Of a stretch of DNA of 64,000 nucleotides, positions 34,115-41,490 are shown one piece after another. The stretch lies in NCBI RefSeq assembly GCF_004310665.1, contig NZ_SIXF01000028.1, positions 1-64,000 of the forward strand, given 5' to 3'. The number at the start of each line of letters is the position of its first letter. Positions within the stretch are counted from its first letter, which is position 1. Source of the stretch: Pedobacter kyonggii (GTDB lineage Bacteria > Bacteroidota > Bacteroidia > Sphingobacteriales > Sphingobacteriaceae). The notes beneath the pieces are model-generated. The model saw only the letters and a list, made by a program, of their open reading frames with translations. It was not told where the DNA came from and did no database searches. Position numbers and translations under genes: made by a program.

Positions 34115-35122
34115 TCAAGCCAGTACTTTAGTGGCATCGTAGTCGGCAAATTTTTCTGCCACTTCTTCTAAAATACTGTAAATGTTGTTGATATCTGGCT
34201 CGGCCACCAAACGCATACGGTAAGGTTTAAAATCTGGCAGGCCTTTAAAATAGTTTGCATAATGGCGGCGCATCTCGAAAATTCCGGTTCTAGGCCCTTT
34301 CCATTCAAGCGATTTATCTAAATGTGTACGGCAAACTTCAATACGTTCTTCAATAGTTGGTCCGGCGAGGTGTTCGCCTGTTTTAAAAAAGTGCTTTACC
34401 TCGCGAAAAATCCATGGGTAACCGATCGCAGCGCGACCGATCATAATGCCATCTATCTCATATTCCATGCTCCAGTTGGCCGCTTTTTCAGGACTGTCTA
34501 CATCGCCATTGCCAAAAATCGGTATTTTGATGCGTGGATTGCGTTTAATCTCGCGGATAAGCGACCAGTCGGCCTCGCCTTTATATAACTGCGCTCTTGT
34601 TCTGCCGTGAATGGTAAGTGCCTGAATGCCTACATCCTGAAGCCGTTCGGCCACTTCGTAAACATTTTTAGTATTATCATCCCAACCAAGGCGGGTTTTA
34701 ACGGTAACCGGTAAATGTGAAGCTTTAACTACGGCTTCGGTCATTTTTACCATTTTATCAATATCCTGTAACAGGCTGGAGCCTGCGCCTTTACACACTA
34801 CGTTTTTAACCGGACAACCATAATTGATGTCAACAAGATCAGGTCCTGCTGCAGAAGCAATTTCTGAGGCTTCACGCATGTGATCGATATCGCCACCAAA
34901 AATCTGGATGCCAATTGGCCTTTCGTATTCGAAAATATCGAGCTTTTGTCTGCTTTTTGCAGCATCACGAATCAAACCCTCCGAAGAAATAAATTCGGTA
35001 TACATCATATCAGCCCCGTTTTTTTTGCATACATAACGGAACGGCGGATCGCTTACATCCTCCATTGGAGCCAGTAATAAAGGGAACTCACCTAAATCTA
35101 TATTTCCTATCTTAACAGACAT
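34115..35122 (-). CDS. dusB: tRNA-dihydrouridine synthase (DusB type)
   Basis: A 335-residue FMN enzyme reducing specific uridines in tRNA D-loops with NADPH. Typical Dus motifs: PLLLAPMEDVSDPPFRYVCKKNGADMMYTEFIS at the N-terminus, IQIFGGDIDHMREAS, then DINYGCPVKNVVCKGAGSSLLQD with the catalytic Cys, VKTRLGWDD, LTIHGRTRAQLYKGEADW, and GNGDVDSPEKA with DGIMIGRAAIGYPWIF forming the FMN phosphate site. The C-terminal helical tRNA-binding domain follows. It heads a dusB-apaG unit and is divergent from the CPBP protease gene, 43 nt away. Confidence 0.93.
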   Translation of the reverse strand: MSVKIGNIDLGEFPLLLAPMEDVSDPPFRYVCKKNGADMMYTEFISSEGLIRDAAKSRQKLDIFEYERPIGIQIFGGDIDHMREASEIASAAGPDLVDINYGCPVKNVVCKGAGSSLLQDIDKMVKMTEAVVKASHLPVTVKTRLGWDDNTKNVYEVAERLQDVGIQALTIHGRTRAQLYKGEADWSLIREIKRNPRIKIPIFGNGDVDSPEKAANWSMEYEIDGIMIGRAAIGYPWIFREVKHFFKTGEHLAGPTIEERIEVCRTHLDKSLEWKGPRTGIFEMRRHYANYFKGLPDFKPYRMRLVAEPDINNIYSILEEVAEKFADYDATKVLA

Positions 35123-35165
35123 TTTCTATCTTCAACGATTAATAAAACATACAAAGGTACAAATA

Positions 35166-36092
35166 ATGAATTTTGTAACACCTAACAGGGAGGAAATCAA
35201 TCCTTTCTTACAATTACTTTTACTTTTATTTTACGCAGTACTTGGTGCAATAGTATTTATTATATTGTCTTTAGTAATAATTGCTGTTTTTTATGGGGTA
35301 AATACTGCAGAAGAAGTCATGGGAGGGCAGATCACAGATGCAAACATAAGTGCCTTTAAGATTTTTCAAGCTCTTGGAACCTCTATAGGAATGATGGCTG
35401 TGCCGGCTATTGTCCTAGCATTAACAGAACATAAAAAGGTAAGCGATTTTTATGGTTTTAAAAATACTAGGTCTGTATTAATCATTCTTGTTATAATCAT
35501 CATGCTTGTAAGTATGCCTTTCATGGAATGGGCAATGCTCTGGAACCAAAAAATGGTGTTACCTGATTTTCTGAAAGATATAGAGAAGTGGATGAAGGAA
35601 AAAGAAAATGCAAGAATGGCGATTACTCTTAAACTGGTTACGGTTCGTAGTAATCTTGATTTTATAGCAAATCTGATTATTATTGCAGTTTTACCTGCAG
35701 TTGGCGAAGAATTAATGTTCCGTGGCGGCGTGCAACGATCGTTAAACAGGGCTTTTGATAATCCACACCTGGCAATTTGGTTATCAGCCATAATTTTCAG
35801 CGCCATTCATGTGCAGTTCTATGGTTTTGTACCACGCATGTTGTTGGGTGCAGGTTTTGGTTACCTGTATTATTACAGCGGAAGCATCTGGTATGCCATG
35901 CTGGCGCACTTTATAAACAATGCTTATTCGGTTTGCGCCGCTTTTTATATGCAAAAACACCATATGCCACTTGATAAAGCTGACGAACCGATCGGTTTTC
36001 CATGGTATGGCTATTTAATTAGTGCAATAATTACCATAGCTTTGTTCAAAATTTTTAAAGATAGCGCAACACGTGAGCGAAAATTGGGTTAA
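35166..36092 (+). CDS. CPBP family intramembrane metalloprotease
   Basis: A 308-residue polytopic membrane protein of the CAAX protease/bacteriocin-processing (Abi) family. The conserved motifs are all present: VGEELMFRGGVQRSL (EExxxR), FSAIHVQFYGFVPRMLLGAGFGYLYYYSG (the FxxxH motif) and WYAMLAHFINNAY. At least seven hydrophobic helices are visible. Substrates in Bacteroidota are unknown. Its 3' end overlaps the next gene by 20 nt, so it is translated together with the DUF2007 protein and probably with cdsA, pointing to an envelope role. Confidence 0.88.
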   Translation: MNFVTPNREEINPFLQLLLLLFYAVLGAIVFIILSLVIIAVFYGVNTAEEVMGGQITDANISAFKIFQALGTSIGMMAVPAIVLALTEHKKVSDFYGFKNTRSVLIILVIIIMLVSMPFMEWAMLWNQKMVLPDFLKDIEKWMKEKENARMAITLKLVTVRSNLDFIANLIIIAVLPAVGEELMFRGGVQRSLNRAFDNPHLAIWLSAIIFSAIHVQFYGFVPRMLLGAGFGYLYYYSGSIWYAMLAHFINNAYSVCAAFYMQKHHMPLDKADEPIGFPWYGYLISAIITIALFKIFKDSATRERKLG

Positions 36093-36279
36093 AGTATATA
36101 CTACCAGCGATGCCTTTGCGGCCGAGGTATTAAAACAGGGACTAACAGAAGCTGGGATTCCGGCGGTAACGATAAATAAACAGCTCTCGGCATATAATAT
36201 TGGCGAAATAAATGTTTTGGTGAATAAGGTAGATTTCGATAAAGCCATAGAATACATCGTTGAAAACGAAATTGAATAA
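36073..36279 (+). CDS. DUF2007 domain protein
   Basis: A 68-residue soluble protein starting at GTG (36073) inside the end of the CPBP gene. It reads MSENWVKVYTTSDAFAAEVLKQGLTEAGIPAVTINKQLSAYNIGEINVLVNKVDFDKAIEYIVEN, which is the DUF2007 (putative signal transducing protein) pattern with a GlnB-like alpha/beta alternation. The function is unknown. Translational coupling to CPBP and position before cdsA suggest a regulatory partner in membrane lipid or envelope metabolism. Confidence 0.82.
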   Translation: MSENWVKVYTTSDAFAAEVLKQGLTEAGIPAVTINKQLSAYNIGEINVLVNKVDFDKAIEYIVENEIE

Positions 36280-36326
36280 CATGTTAAACCTTATCCATTT
36301 TACATCTCCCATCTTACATTTTTAAC

Positions 36327-37136
36327 ATGAAAACCAGGGCAATAACCGCTTTCTTTTTTACCATCGTAATGCTTGGCTCTATCCTACTAGGGAGCTACAC
36401 TTTTACCATATTTTATCTTGTTTTAAGTGTTTTGGCTTTGTTCGAATTTTACAAGCTGATTAAAAACTCGGGAATAAGACCACACCGTAATATCGGTTTG
36501 GCAGCTGGCTCATTAGTGTTTTTAATGGCCGCTGGCTTGCACTACCTTAAATACGATGTGAAGTATTTGCTGCTTTGTATCCCGTTAATTTTTTCGGTTT
36601 TTATTACGGAGTTATACAAAAAGAATAAAATTCCATTCGCCAATATCTCATACACTTTTGTTGGCTTTGTTTATGTAACCATTCCTTTCTGTTTTTTTCA
36701 TGCCCTGGGCTTTCTGAAAAACTGGAATGAGTATAACTTTCATCTTCCGTTGGCTTTTTTACTGATGCTTTGGGCAAACGATACTGGTGCCTACCTTTTT
36801 GGTGTAAAATATGGTAAACGTAAATTATTTGAGCGCCACTCGCCAAAGAAAAGCTGGGAAGGTTTTTTCGGAGGTATGTTTACCAGTGTTTTGATCGCTT
36901 TTGGCTTATCATTTCTGTTTACCGAAAGTCCAGCGTGGGTTTGGATCGGTATGGCTGTATTGATTGCTAGTTTTGGTACACTAGGCGATTTAGTAGAATC
37001 GATGCTTAAACGTAGTTTGGATACAAAAGATAGTGGTGGTTTATTACCAGGCCATGGGGGCTTGTTAGATCGTTTTGATGGCTTGTTGCTTTCTGCTCCT
37101 GTGGTTTACGCCTATCTGTATTTGATTTTGTATTAA
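36327..37136 (+). CDS. cdsA: phosphatidate cytidylyltransferase
   Basis: A 269-residue multi-spanning membrane enzyme making CDP-diacylglycerol from phosphatidate and CTP, the branch point of phospholipid synthesis. The N-terminal half is a series of hydrophobic helices. The C-terminal half holds LMLWANDTGAYLFGVKYGKRKLFERHSPKKSWEGFFGG and the CDS signature LVESMLKRSLDTKDSGGLLPGHGGLLDRFDGLL, with every key K, R, D and H present. It is the third gene of the CPBP-DUF2007-cdsA cluster. Confidence 0.95.
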   Translation: MKTRAITAFFFTIVMLGSILLGSYTFTIFYLVLSVLALFEFYKLIKNSGIRPHRNIGLAAGSLVFLMAAGLHYLKYDVKYLLLCIPLIFSVFITELYKKNKIPFANISYTFVGFVYVTIPFCFFHALGFLKNWNEYNFHLPLAFLLMLWANDTGAYLFGVKYGKRKLFERHSPKKSWEGFFGGMFTSVLIAFGLSFLFTESPAWVWIGMAVLIASFGTLGDLVESMLKRSLDTKDSGGLLPGHGGLLDRFDGLLLSAPVVYAYLYLILY

Positions 37137-37217
37137 TCGTTTAACCACTAAGACACGAAGGCACAAAAAGGTTTCGTTCTTGTCTGCGTTTGCAAACGAG
37201 GATTATGATGTTGTTTC

Positions 37218-37883
37218 TTAAGCAGTAGCCGTCACAACGTAATATTCTCTTTCTATCTGTTCGCCGGTTTTACTTTGTACCTGCTCTAATTTTTTGAGTG
37301 TATTTTTAATGGCAAACCCCGCTTTTTCTAATAGTTCTTTTACGGTTTCTACATTGTAAAGTGTAAAACCATAAGGAGTAAAAGGGAGATTTTTCATAAA
37401 GTTTTCATCAGCAAAACATATAACCAAAGTGCCGTCAGGTTTTAGTGTTCGCTTAATTTCGTTGAGGTATTTGCTTGGATTGGACCAAAAGTATATCGTA
37501 TTAACTGTAAAAATTTTATCAAACCGATCATCATCAAAGGGCAATGTAATGCCGTCTGTTAGCTGAAAGTGAACCTTTCCTTTTGTTATGAAATCCTGAT
37601 TGATCTTTTCGGCCTCGGCAATAATGGTTGCAGAAATATCAGCACCGAAATAATGGAGGTTTTTGGCTTTTGACAAGAGTTGAGCAATATGTGCGCCGTT
37701 TCCATGGCCGATTTCTAAGACAGTTTCATCGCTTTGAAGATCTAATGCCTCAATAGCAGAAGTCGTCATTCCGATATTATTGGCATGCATTATTTCGCCT
37801 GTTTTAATGCCATGTTCCCCTTCAGGACAACCTAGTTGCCGGGCAATATTTTTTAAGTCTTCCTCAGAAAGTTGCTGTTCCAT
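37218..37883 (-). CDS. class I SAM-dependent methyltransferase
   Basis: A 221-residue Rossmann methyltransferase, started at the ATG at 37883 (MEQQLSEEDLKNIARQLGCPEGEHG). The SAM-binding loop is ETVLEIGHGNGAHIAQLL, with the acidic residue after strand 2 in LHYFGADISATII; the post-motif region FDKIFTVNTIYFWSNPSKYLNEIKRTLKPDGTLVICFAD fits UbiE/COQ5-like (Methyltransf_11) enzymes. The substrate is unknown. It lies beside a thioesterase gene on the same strand, 61 nt downstream of it. Confidence 0.83.
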   Translation of the reverse strand: MEQQLSEEDLKNIARQLGCPEGEHGIKTGEIMHANNIGMTTSAIEALDLQSDETVLEIGHGNGAHIAQLLSKAKNLHYFGADISATIIAEAEKINQDFITKGKVHFQLTDGITLPFDDDRFDKIFTVNTIYFWSNPSKYLNEIKRTLKPDGTLVICFADENFMKNLPFTPYGFTLYNVETVKELLEKAGFAIKNTLKKLEQVQSKTGEQIEREYYVVTATA

Positions 37884-37944
37884 AATCAAATTTAAAAATT
37901 TAGGCATTATGATTTTTACATCTTTTTGGCTAAGGCTTATAAGA

Positions 37945-38331
37945 TTATTTAATCACCTGAACCGGCTTTTTATTTTCATCGATCGCCACAAAAGTAAAAT
38001 CGCCATGTACGGCTAATTCTCTTCCTTCGGCATACATTTGCTCGATATAAATTTCAACATTAACTTTTAAACTGGTATTACCCACATGGTTTACCTTGCC
38101 GATGAGCTCTACGATAGTGCCCGCGGGTATTGGTTTTTTAAAATCTATCCTGTCGCTGCTAACGGTAACCATAATCTGACGGCTAAATCGGGTTGCAGTA
38201 ATAAAAGCAACCTCGTCCATTAAGTGCATGGCTGTTCCTCCGAAAAGGGTATCGTAATGGTTTGTTGTATTTGGGAAAACGGCTTTAAAAATGCTGGTTT
38301 TAGAATTTTCTATTCTTTCTTCTAAGGTCAT
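37945..38331 (-). CDS. acyl-CoA thioesterase, hotdog fold (YciA-like)
   Basis: A 128-residue single hotdog domain: FPNTTNHYDTLFGGTAMHLMDEVAFITATRFSRQIMVTVSSDRIDFKKPIPAGTIVELIGKVNHVGNTSLKVNVEIYIE. The NHYDTLFGGTAMHLMDE segment is the YciA/BACH-like active-site region with the catalytic Asp or Asn in the first loop. These enzymes hydrolyse acyl-CoA thioesters; the chain-length preference is not predictable here. Confidence 0.88.
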   Translation of the reverse strand: MTLEERIENSKTSIFKAVFPNTTNHYDTLFGGTAMHLMDEVAFITATRFSRQIMVTVSSDRIDFKKPIPAGTIVELIGKVNHVGNTSLKVNVEIYIEQMYAEGRELAVHGDFTFVAIDENKKPVQVIK

Positions 38332-38501
38332 GGGTTAAATATAGGTGCTGTAAAAAACTTTGACAACTTTCTAGTTATTTTTAGTAGAAAATTGCCAAAG
38401 TAAAAGGTTTGCGTATGAGAAACGGATACTGAAAACGCAAAAATAAATGTGCTTTCAGTATTTCTGGCAATGCAATTAAGTGGTGAAATAACTAAAAAGA
38501 T

Positions 38502-38578
38502 GTCATCCTGAGTTTGTTGAAGGACAGTCTTTTTAATTATTTCACGATAAGGGTCTTCGACAAGCTCAGACTGACAAC
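38502..38578. repeat. intergenic dispersed repeat (GTCATCCTGAG...CTCAGACTGACA)
   Basis: Arms GTCATCCTGAGTTTGT and ACAAGCTCAGACTGAC are inverted copies with a few mismatches; the inner words gaaggac and gtcttcgac also pair in part. It lies between the thioesterase and metE genes. The rest of 38332-38628 holds nothing I can support. Confidence 0.6.
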
Positions 38579-38628
38579 AATCGAATTCTTAACTTAATAG
38601 TATTGGTTTCTCCATGGCAAACATAGAA

Positions 38629-40962
38629 TTAATTCACCTGAAGATCTGCCGTTAGTACCTCGTCTGCTTTACGCATTTCTTTCGCAGCCTCAACCATTTC
38701 TATTAAGGCCTTTTTGGTTTCGTCCCATCCACGGGTTTTTAAACCACAATCAGGGTTTACCCAGAGTTGTTCGGAGGGAATAACAGCCTTTGCTTTTTTG
38801 AGCAACTGAACCATTTCTTCCCTCTTTGGAACCCTTGGAGAGTGAATATCGTATACACCTGGACCAATTTCGTTTGGATATTTAAAATCGGCAAACGCGT
38901 CTAATAACTCCATCTGCGAGCGTGATGTTTCAATAGTAATCACATCAGCATCCATATCGGCAATGTTTTGGATGATATCGTTAAATTCTGAGTAACACAT
39001 GTGCGTGTGGATCTGCGTATTATCTTTCACCCCGCTTGCCGAAATTCTAAAGGCTTTAACCGCCCAGTTCAGGTAAGTTTGCCAATCAGCTTTGCGTAAT
39101 GGTAAACCTTCTCTAATGGCTGGCTCATCAATCTGAATGATTTTTATCCCTGCATTTTCCAGATCGCAAACCTCATCTCGGATGGCCAGTGCAATTTGAG
39201 TGCAGGTTTCGGATCTTGGTTGATCGTTACGTACAAACGACCACTGCAATATAGTTACCGGACCAGTTAGCATACCTTTCATATATTTTGAGGTAAGCGA
39301 CTGGGCATAGGCGGTCCACTTTACGGTCATGGGTTTCGGGCGCGAAACATCGCCAAAAATAATAGGTGGTTTTACGCAGCGTGAGCCATAACTCTGTACC
39401 CAACCATTTTTAGAGAAAGCAAAACCATCAAGCTGCTCGCCGAAGTATTCAACCATATCGTTACGTTCAAATTCTCCATGAACCAACACGTCAAGATCAA
39501 TTTCTTCCTGCCAGTTTACGGCTTTTGCGGTTTCTCTTGCAATGAGATCATCATATGCTTCAACTGTAAAAGTTCCGTTTTTAAGCTTTGCTCTCCAGCT
39601 TCTTACCTCTGCCGTTTGTGGAAACGATCCGATGGTTGTAGTGGCGTAACTTGGCAGATTGAGTTCCTGTTGTTTAATTTTTCTGCTCGAAAATGGACTT
39701 AAACGTTCCGCATCCTGCTCTTTTAATCCTAAAACACGTTGTTTAACTTCAGGATTGTGGATGATTTTAGAAACTTTTCGGTTAGCAATCGCGATCTTAT
39801 TTTCCTCAAGTTTTTGCATGGTAGATGCAGGGCTTTCGTTGGTGATCAGTTTTTTTAAGGTAGCTACCTCTGCAATTTTTTGTTTCGCATAGGCCAGCCA
39901 CTGTTTAATTTCTGCTGAAAGGTTTTGCTCGTTGGTTTCATTGTCTAAATCAACCGGTGAGTGGATTAAAGAACAAGACGGTGCAATCCACACTTTATCC
40001 TGGCCTCTTTTTTCTACCACTTGATTAATGATTGAAACAGATTTCTCGAAATCATTTTTCCAGATGTTTCTTCCGTCCACCAAACCTAATGAAAGGATTG
40101 TTTCCTCTTTCAGCGAAGCCAAAACATCAGTTAATTGACCTTCAGCGCGTACCAGGTCGATATGTAAAACATTTACCGGGAGTGAAGTAGTTAGTGCTAG
40201 ATTATTTCCCAACCCCTCAAAATAAGTAGCCAAAACAATTTTTAATCTAGGAAAAGCTTTTCTGATCTCTTTATAGGCGTATTCGTAAGCTTTCTTGTCT
40301 TTTTCGGTAAGATCTAAAGTCAAAAAAGGTTCATCAAACTGAACGTATTCTACATCCAAAGCATCTAAGCGAGATAATATCTCGATATAAACCGGAAGGA
40401 GATTTTTGATCAAATCGATTTTTTCAAAGCCAGTTTCCTTTTCTTTTCCCAATAATAGGTAAGAAACAGGACCGATTAAAACGGGTTTGGTGGTAATACC
40501 CAATTGTTTTGCCTCGTAAAACTCATCTATAATTTTGGTAGAGAAAAGTTTAAAAGGCTGGTCTTTGTAAAACTCAGGAACAATGTAATGGTAATTGGTA
40601 TCGAACCATTTGGTCATTTCCATTGCTACTACATCCAATCCCTCTTTCTGATAACCTCTTGCCATAGCAAAATAGAGATCAAGCTCAGAGTTTCCTTTTT
40701 TCAGGATCACTTCATTGTACCTTTTCGGGATGGCCCCAAAAGTTAAAGAATGATCGAGCACATGATCATAAAAAGAAAAGTCGTTCGAAGGAATGATATC
40801 AATTCCAGCTTCTTTTTGAAGGTTCCAGTTTTCGTGGCGAATGTTTTTTCCCACCTGAAGTACATTTTTGTACCCCGTTTTATCTGCCCAGTAATTTTCG
40901 CAGATTTTCTTTAATTCCCTTTGGCTACCTATTCGCGGATAGCCCAGATTTTGCGTTAGCAT
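38629..40962 (-). CDS. metE: cobalamin-independent methionine synthase
   Basis: A 777-residue zinc enzyme transferring the methyl group of 5-methyl-THF-polyglutamate to homocysteine. The N-terminal half starts MLTQNLGYPRIGSQRELKKICENYW. The catalytic C-terminal half has TTIGSFPQTAEVRSWR, LVHGEFERNDMVEYFGE, MLTGPVTILQWSFVR and IQIDEPAIREGLP. Zinc ligands lie in HTHMCYSEFNDI (His and Cys) and WVNPDCGLKTRGW (Cys). A cobalamin riboswitch precedes it on the same strand, so the gene is presumably shut off when B12 lets a MetH enzyme take over. No metH is seen in this window. Confidence 0.96.
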   Translation of the reverse strand: MLTQNLGYPRIGSQRELKKICENYWADKTGYKNVLQVGKNIRHENWNLQKEAGIDIIPSNDFSFYDHVLDHSLTFGAIPKRYNEVILKKGNSELDLYFAMARGYQKEGLDVVAMEMTKWFDTNYHYIVPEFYKDQPFKLFSTKIIDEFYEAKQLGITTKPVLIGPVSYLLLGKEKETGFEKIDLIKNLLPVYIEILSRLDALDVEYVQFDEPFLTLDLTEKDKKAYEYAYKEIRKAFPRLKIVLATYFEGLGNNLALTTSLPVNVLHIDLVRAEGQLTDVLASLKEETILSLGLVDGRNIWKNDFEKSVSIINQVVEKRGQDKVWIAPSCSLIHSPVDLDNETNEQNLSAEIKQWLAYAKQKIAEVATLKKLITNESPASTMQKLEENKIAIANRKVSKIIHNPEVKQRVLGLKEQDAERLSPFSSRKIKQQELNLPSYATTTIGSFPQTAEVRSWRAKLKNGTFTVEAYDDLIARETAKAVNWQEEIDLDVLVHGEFERNDMVEYFGEQLDGFAFSKNGWVQSYGSRCVKPPIIFGDVSRPKPMTVKWTAYAQSLTSKYMKGMLTGPVTILQWSFVRNDQPRSETCTQIALAIRDEVCDLENAGIKIIQIDEPAIREGLPLRKADWQTYLNWAVKAFRISASGVKDNTQIHTHMCYSEFNDIIQNIADMDADVITIETSRSQMELLDAFADFKYPNEIGPGVYDIHSPRVPKREEMVQLLKKAKAVIPSEQLWVNPDCGLKTRGWDETKKALIEMVEAAKEMRKADEVLTADLQVN

Positions 40963-41170
40963 CTCTTTTAAAGATTAAGTAAATAAATCGTTTAAAAGCC
41001 CTTAAAGCAATATTTTATAATGTTTTTTGTTAGAAATAAAAGGGAAAGGTAGCGCACAAACAGCCTACTCTTCAGCAAAAAGCTTAAAGCAAGCATATAA
41101 AATGGTTAATTTTATAGTGTACAATCAGACCTGACCAATTACTTTATAACGCGAAAGCACCGTCAATTCA

Positions 41171-41360
41171 ATATAGGCAGGTCTCCTGACTTATTCCCGA
41201 TCTTATCGCCTTCCCATCCCGGTAAACGGCACAGTGGCATGAATGATAAGACCGTTGTCTTTTAAATAAAGACAGAATTTACAGTTGCGCGACAGCTCGT
41301 GATTTGCACACGATTCCCTATTAATCCCGGATGTAATTCCGGGAACCTGTATCGGTTGAT
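41171..41360 (-). promoter_or_regulatory. cobalamin (B12) riboswitch upstream of metE
   Basis: Read on the minus strand, the conserved blocks of the adenosylcobalamin riboswitch appear in order: ACAGGTTCCCGG, TAATAGGGAATC, GTGCAAATCACGAGCTGTC, GCGCAACTGTAA, GCCACTG, GGGAAGGCGATAAG and AAGTCAGGAGACCTGCC. They match the class consensus closely, including the B12 box near the 3' end. The element ends about 208 nt before the metE start, leaving room for an expression platform in 40963-41170. Turning metE off at high B12 is the expected logic, as MetE is the B12-independent isozyme. Confidence 0.95.
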
Positions 41361-41390
41361 GAAAAATAAAGTTAAGAACTTACATCGGGA

Positions 41391-41398
41391 CAAATGTA
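41391..41398 (-). promoter_or_regulatory. possible metE promoter -7 element
   Basis: TACATTTG on the minus strand fits TAnnTTTG and lies about 31 nt before the first riboswitch block. A TTTG occurs 24 nt further upstream (complement of 41423-41426), a little more than the usual 19-21 nt spacing. Confidence 0.4.
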
Positions 41399-41461
41399 TG
41401 GATTAGGATTTAAAACTTGTAACAAATTTACAGCAAGCCGTTTTTGGAACTTAATCTCTAT

Positions 41462-41469
41462 TATATTTG
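41462..41469 (+). promoter_or_regulatory. possible M14 peptidase promoter -7 element
   Basis: TATATTTG fits TAnnTTTG and lies 21 nt before the ATG of the peptidase gene; a TTTTTGG occurs 15 nt upstream, closer than the usual spacing. The divergent metE promoter lies 63 nt away. Confidence 0.35.
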
Positions 41470-41490
41470 ATTACCTAACTAAACTTTATT

